Below are positions 9,372 through 11,537 of a stretch of 11,537 nucleotides of DNA, piece after piece. The stretch is from contig JAIBDA010000031.1 of assembly GCA_024679635.1 (NCBI GenBank), positions 1-11,537 on the forward strand. Direction: 5' to 3'. The position numbers and the translations under genes were made by a program. The stretch comes from Amphritea sp. Its GTDB lineage: Bacteria; Pseudomonadota; Gammaproteobacteria; Pseudomonadales; Nitrincolaceae. How positions within the stretch are numbered: the stretch's first letter is position 1; each line of letters begins with the position of its first letter. Under the pieces are notes generated by a model. The model ran no database searches, was not told the origin of the DNA, and saw nothing but the letters and a program-made list of their open reading frames with translations.

Positions 9372-10691
9372 CTACAGGGTATCAGAATCGCCTCTGACAG
9401 ACAATGCAGCTGGCAACCATTTCAGTGTAAAACCGGTGCCTTTTTTTTCACTCTGCCAGCCATCACAGACACAAAGCCCCGGTAAGGCCACTATTTGCTC
9501 TCCCACAACACAGATCGGCCATGAATTTCGCTGCCAGGCCGGAACCTTATGCTCCTGAAATATTTTCTTCAGGCTACAGGAGCCACCACGCCCATACGGT
9601 TGACACCGGTCACCATCGCGCCGATTGCGTACTACTACTCCCGATAGAGAGTTCAAACCGGTTTCGCCGGTATTTTGATCCACACTCAGCAGACCTTGCT
9701 GAACCTGAACCCCCCTCTTAGTCAGAGGCGTATTGACCCACTGCATGTCAGTCAGGTCTGGGTGCAACAATATAGTGCCCTGATAGCGCAGCACCTTTAA
9801 ACCAGGCAATTTTAGTTCCGGCTGCCGATCTCCTGCAGCGCTGATCAGCTGCTGCACACTCTGAATCTGCCGCTCACCGATGGAGAAACCGGCCTGCTGA
9901 AACCAGTAACGCAATAGATTATTTCTGCGCGGCCGATTAAGAGCAGCCAACGGCTTGCAGTTAAGCGACGATCGGTCTCCCACCGAGGCCAGATCGATCT
10001 CTGCTAACTCATTCTGTAACTGCTCAGCATCGCGAAGGTAGCCTGCAGTCTCACCCCAGCGCCCAGAAAAACCTGGCCACCGGGCCTGCAGCAGCGGCAT
10101 GACCTTATGTCTAAGGTAGTTACGATCAAATGCCAGCTCAGTATTACTGGGGTCTTCTATCCACTCCAGTTGCTCCGACTCCGCCCAGCTCAGAAGCTCA
10201 TGCCGCGGCGTATTCAATAATGGCCGCAATAACCTGGCCTGGCCCAACAAGCGCGTCACAGGCATACCTGCCAAGCCACGCAAACCTGTTCCGCGCAATA
10301 AGCGGAATAACATTGTTTCAGCCTGATCATTAAGGTGATGCGCCAGCAGCAGACAATCATCCGGCTGAAGGATTTCGCCAAACGCCTGATAACGCGCTTC
10401 CCGGGCAGCACGCTCTAGACTGGCAGAGTTATCAACAGAGACTTTTTTACACAAAAAGGGCAGATTAAGCGAAGCAGCCTGTTTTTCACAAAACACAGCC
10501 CATTGGGACGATTGCTGCTGCAACTGATGGTCCACATTAACCACCAGTACTCGATCAGCGGGTAGTGATCTCGCCGCCAGGTGCAGTAAAACGATAGAAT
10601 CCAAACCACCACTTAGACCCACTACCCAGCGACCTGTCCCTTTACGACAGGTATCGAGTTGTTGATTGAATTGAGGCAGTAGGTTATTCAT
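9372..10691 (-). CDS. tilS: tRNA(Ile)-lysidine synthase
   Basis: TilS attaches lysine to cytidine 34 of the CAU-anticodon tRNA-Ile, so that it reads AUA instead of AUG; it is essential in most bacteria. The 439 residues match the longer, E. coli-type enzyme. The PP-loop ATP-binding motif is SGGLDS (27-32). The second hallmark HHLNDQAETMLFRLLRGTG (118-136) holds the catalytic region, followed by GLAGMP (139-144), RPLLNTPRHEL (156-166) and IEDPSN plus YLRHKVMP (178-199). The region after about residue 230 forms the two C-terminal tRNA-binding domains, with the family pattern NRRDGDRCQPYGRGG-KKIFQE. The ATG begins only 15 bases after the T tract of the accA terminator and has no strong Shine-Dalgarno. 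The accA-tilS adjacency is common in gammaproteobacteria. Confidence 0.96.
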   Translation of the reverse strand: MNNLLPQFNQQLDTCRKGTGRWVVGLSGGLDSIVLLHLAARSLPADRVLVVNVDHQLQQQSSQWAVFCEKQAASLNLPFLCKKVSVDNSASLERAAREARYQAFGEILQPDDCLLLAHHLNDQAETMLFRLLRGTGLRGLAGMPVTRLLGQARLLRPLLNTPRHELLSWAESEQLEWIEDPSNTELAFDRNYLRHKVMPLLQARWPGFSGRWGETAGYLRDAEQLQNELAEIDLASVGDRSSLNCKPLAALNRPRRNNLLRYWFQQAGFSIGERQIQSVQQLISAAGDRQPELKLPGLKVLRYQGTILLHPDLTDMQWVNTPLTKRGVQVQQGLLSVDQNTGETGLNSLSGVVVRNRRDGDRCQPYGRGGSCSLKKIFQEHKVPAWQRNSWPICVVGEQIVALPGLCVCDGWQSEKKGTGFTLKWLPAALSVRGDSDTL

Positions 10692-10706
10692 CGGCGTTCT
10701 GAAGGC

Positions 10707-10735
10707 AAAAAAAACCGCCGGACTGGCCGACGGTT
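10707..10735 (-). terminator. Intrinsic terminator after accA
   Basis: The minus-strand RNA has the stem AACCGUCGG and CCGGCGGUU around a five-base loop (CCAGU). One U-G wobble is in the stem, and a run of U reaches 10707. The plus-strand version has a mismatch at that position, so it should be strand-specific. It lies 6 bases after the accA stop and 15 bases before the tilS start. Confidence 0.85.
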
Positions 10736-10741
10736 CCGATG

Positions 10742-11537
10742 TTACTGGCTAATGCCGTAGGACATCAGACGCTCATAGCGCCGCTCTAGGAGCGCTTCTT
10801 CTTCGATACCAGACAAACGCTCCAGAACCTCCAACAGATGCTTCTTCAGATTCGCAGCGATAAGCCCATGATCCCGGTGCGCGCCGCCTAGTGGCTCATC
10901 AACAATCTGATCAACCAAACCCAGTGAGTGAAGGCGATCTGAGGTTAATCCCATCGCCCGGGCAGCGTCTGGCGCCTTATCAGCACTTTTCCACAGAATT
11001 GATGCACAGCCCTCTGGAGAGATAACCGAGTAAGTTGCGTATTGCAGCATCATCAACTCATCACAGACACCGATCGCCAATGCACCACCAGAACCACCTT
11101 CACCTACCACAGTAGCAATGATGGGCGTGTTCAGGCGTGACATTGCTGCCAGGTTAAAAGCGATCGCTTCGGATTGGCCACGCTCCTCAGCATCGATACC
11201 CGGATAAGCCCCCGGCGTATCGATAAAAGTAAGAATAGGCATTTTAAAACGCTCAGCCATCTCCATCAGACGCAAGGCTTTGCGATAGCCCTCAGGGCGC
11301 GGCATACCAAAATTACGGCGAACCTTTTCCTTCACTTCACGACCCTTCTGATGACCGATAATCATCACTGGACGACCTTCCAGACGAGCAATACCTCCGA
11401 TCAGCGCCTGATCATCCGCAAAATGGCGATCACCGTGCAGCTCTTCAAAGTCATCAAAAATCAGTTTCACATAATCCAGCGTATACGGGCGCAAAGGATG
11501 ACGCGCTATTTGAGATATCTGCCACTCACTCAAATCA
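10742..11537 (-). CDS. accA: Acetyl-CoA carboxylase carboxyltransferase subunit alpha (5' end outside window)
   Basis: AccA with AccD transfers carboxyl from biotin on AccB to acetyl-CoA, giving malonyl-CoA for fatty acid synthesis. The frame is open to the right edge and covers about 265 of an expected 315-320 residues. The fragment begins within the stretch equivalent to E. coli ADLGAWQIAQLARHP, so roughly 55 N-terminal residues are missing. Visible motifs are [56 protein letters not shown] and the oxyanion-type [29 protein letters not shown] and the C-terminal [10 protein letters not shown] follow. A TTG at 11531-11533 is an ordinary Leu codon and not the start, because homology continues upstream of it (Asp-Leu). 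The gene ends just before an intrinsic terminator. Confidence 0.97.
   Translation of the reverse strand, partial: DLSEWQISQIARHPLRPYTLDYVKLIFDDFEELHGDRHFADDQALIGGIARLEGRPVMIIGHQKGREVKEKVRRNFGMPRPEGYRKALRLMEMAERFKMPILTFIDTPGAYPGIDAEERGQSEAIAFNLAAMSRLNTPIIATVVGEGGSGGALAIGVCDELMMLQYATYSVISPEGCASILWKSADKAPDAARAMGLTSDRLHSLGLVDQIVDEPLGGAHRDHGLIAANLKKHLLEVLERLSGIEEEALLERRYERLMSYGISQ

Noticed and set aside
11531..11533. TTG as the start codon of accA
   Set aside because: Homology to AccA continues upstream of this codon to the window edge, so the gene is truncated by the window and TTG is an internal Leu.

Overview
The window is a housekeeping block from a gammaproteobacterium. The gene order (accA, tilS, pyrG, eno, ftsB, truD, surE, pcm, nlpD, rpoS, mutS) matches a cluster I know from Pseudomonas. 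The moderate base composition and the DUF368 gene next to pcm suggest a marine, Oceanospirillaceae-like relative rather than Pseudomonas itself; that placement is an inference. All genes are on the minus strand except the 3' end of mutS at the left edge. The cluster is therefore transcribed from right to left and meets mutS head-on at a strong bidirectional terminator (488-527).

Reading in the direction of transcription: accA (10742 to the right edge, 5' end missing) makes the carboxyltransferase alpha subunit for malonyl-CoA. It ends at an intrinsic terminator (10707-10735). tilS (tRNA-Ile2 lysidine synthetase) follows, then pyrG (CTP synthase) and eno (enolase), and eno ends at another intrinsic terminator (6300-6325). 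Next is a very compact set, ftsB-truD-surE-pcm-DUF368-nlpD. Three of its junctions are overlapping stop/start codons, which suggests translational coupling. nlpD is followed after 68 bases by rpoS, the stationary-phase sigma factor. The rpoS leader holds an A/U-rich hairpin directly before the ribosome binding site.

The genes share themes rather than one pathway. There is central metabolism (AccA, PyrG, Eno), RNA modification (TilS, TruD), division and envelope work (FtsB, NlpD, and DUF368 as a likely undecaprenyl-phosphate translocase), stationary-phase upkeep (SurE, Pcm, RpoS) and mismatch repair (MutS).

No mobile element, CRISPR array, tRNA or rRNA is visible, and no gene-free stretch exceeds 300 bases. 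I do not see a new system here. The points that stand out are the absence of kdsA, ispD, ispF and fdxA from their usual slots, the DUF368 gene placed in the surE-pcm-nlpD-rpoS run, the rpoS leader structure, and terminators placed so close to tilS and ftsB that there is little room for a separate promoter.
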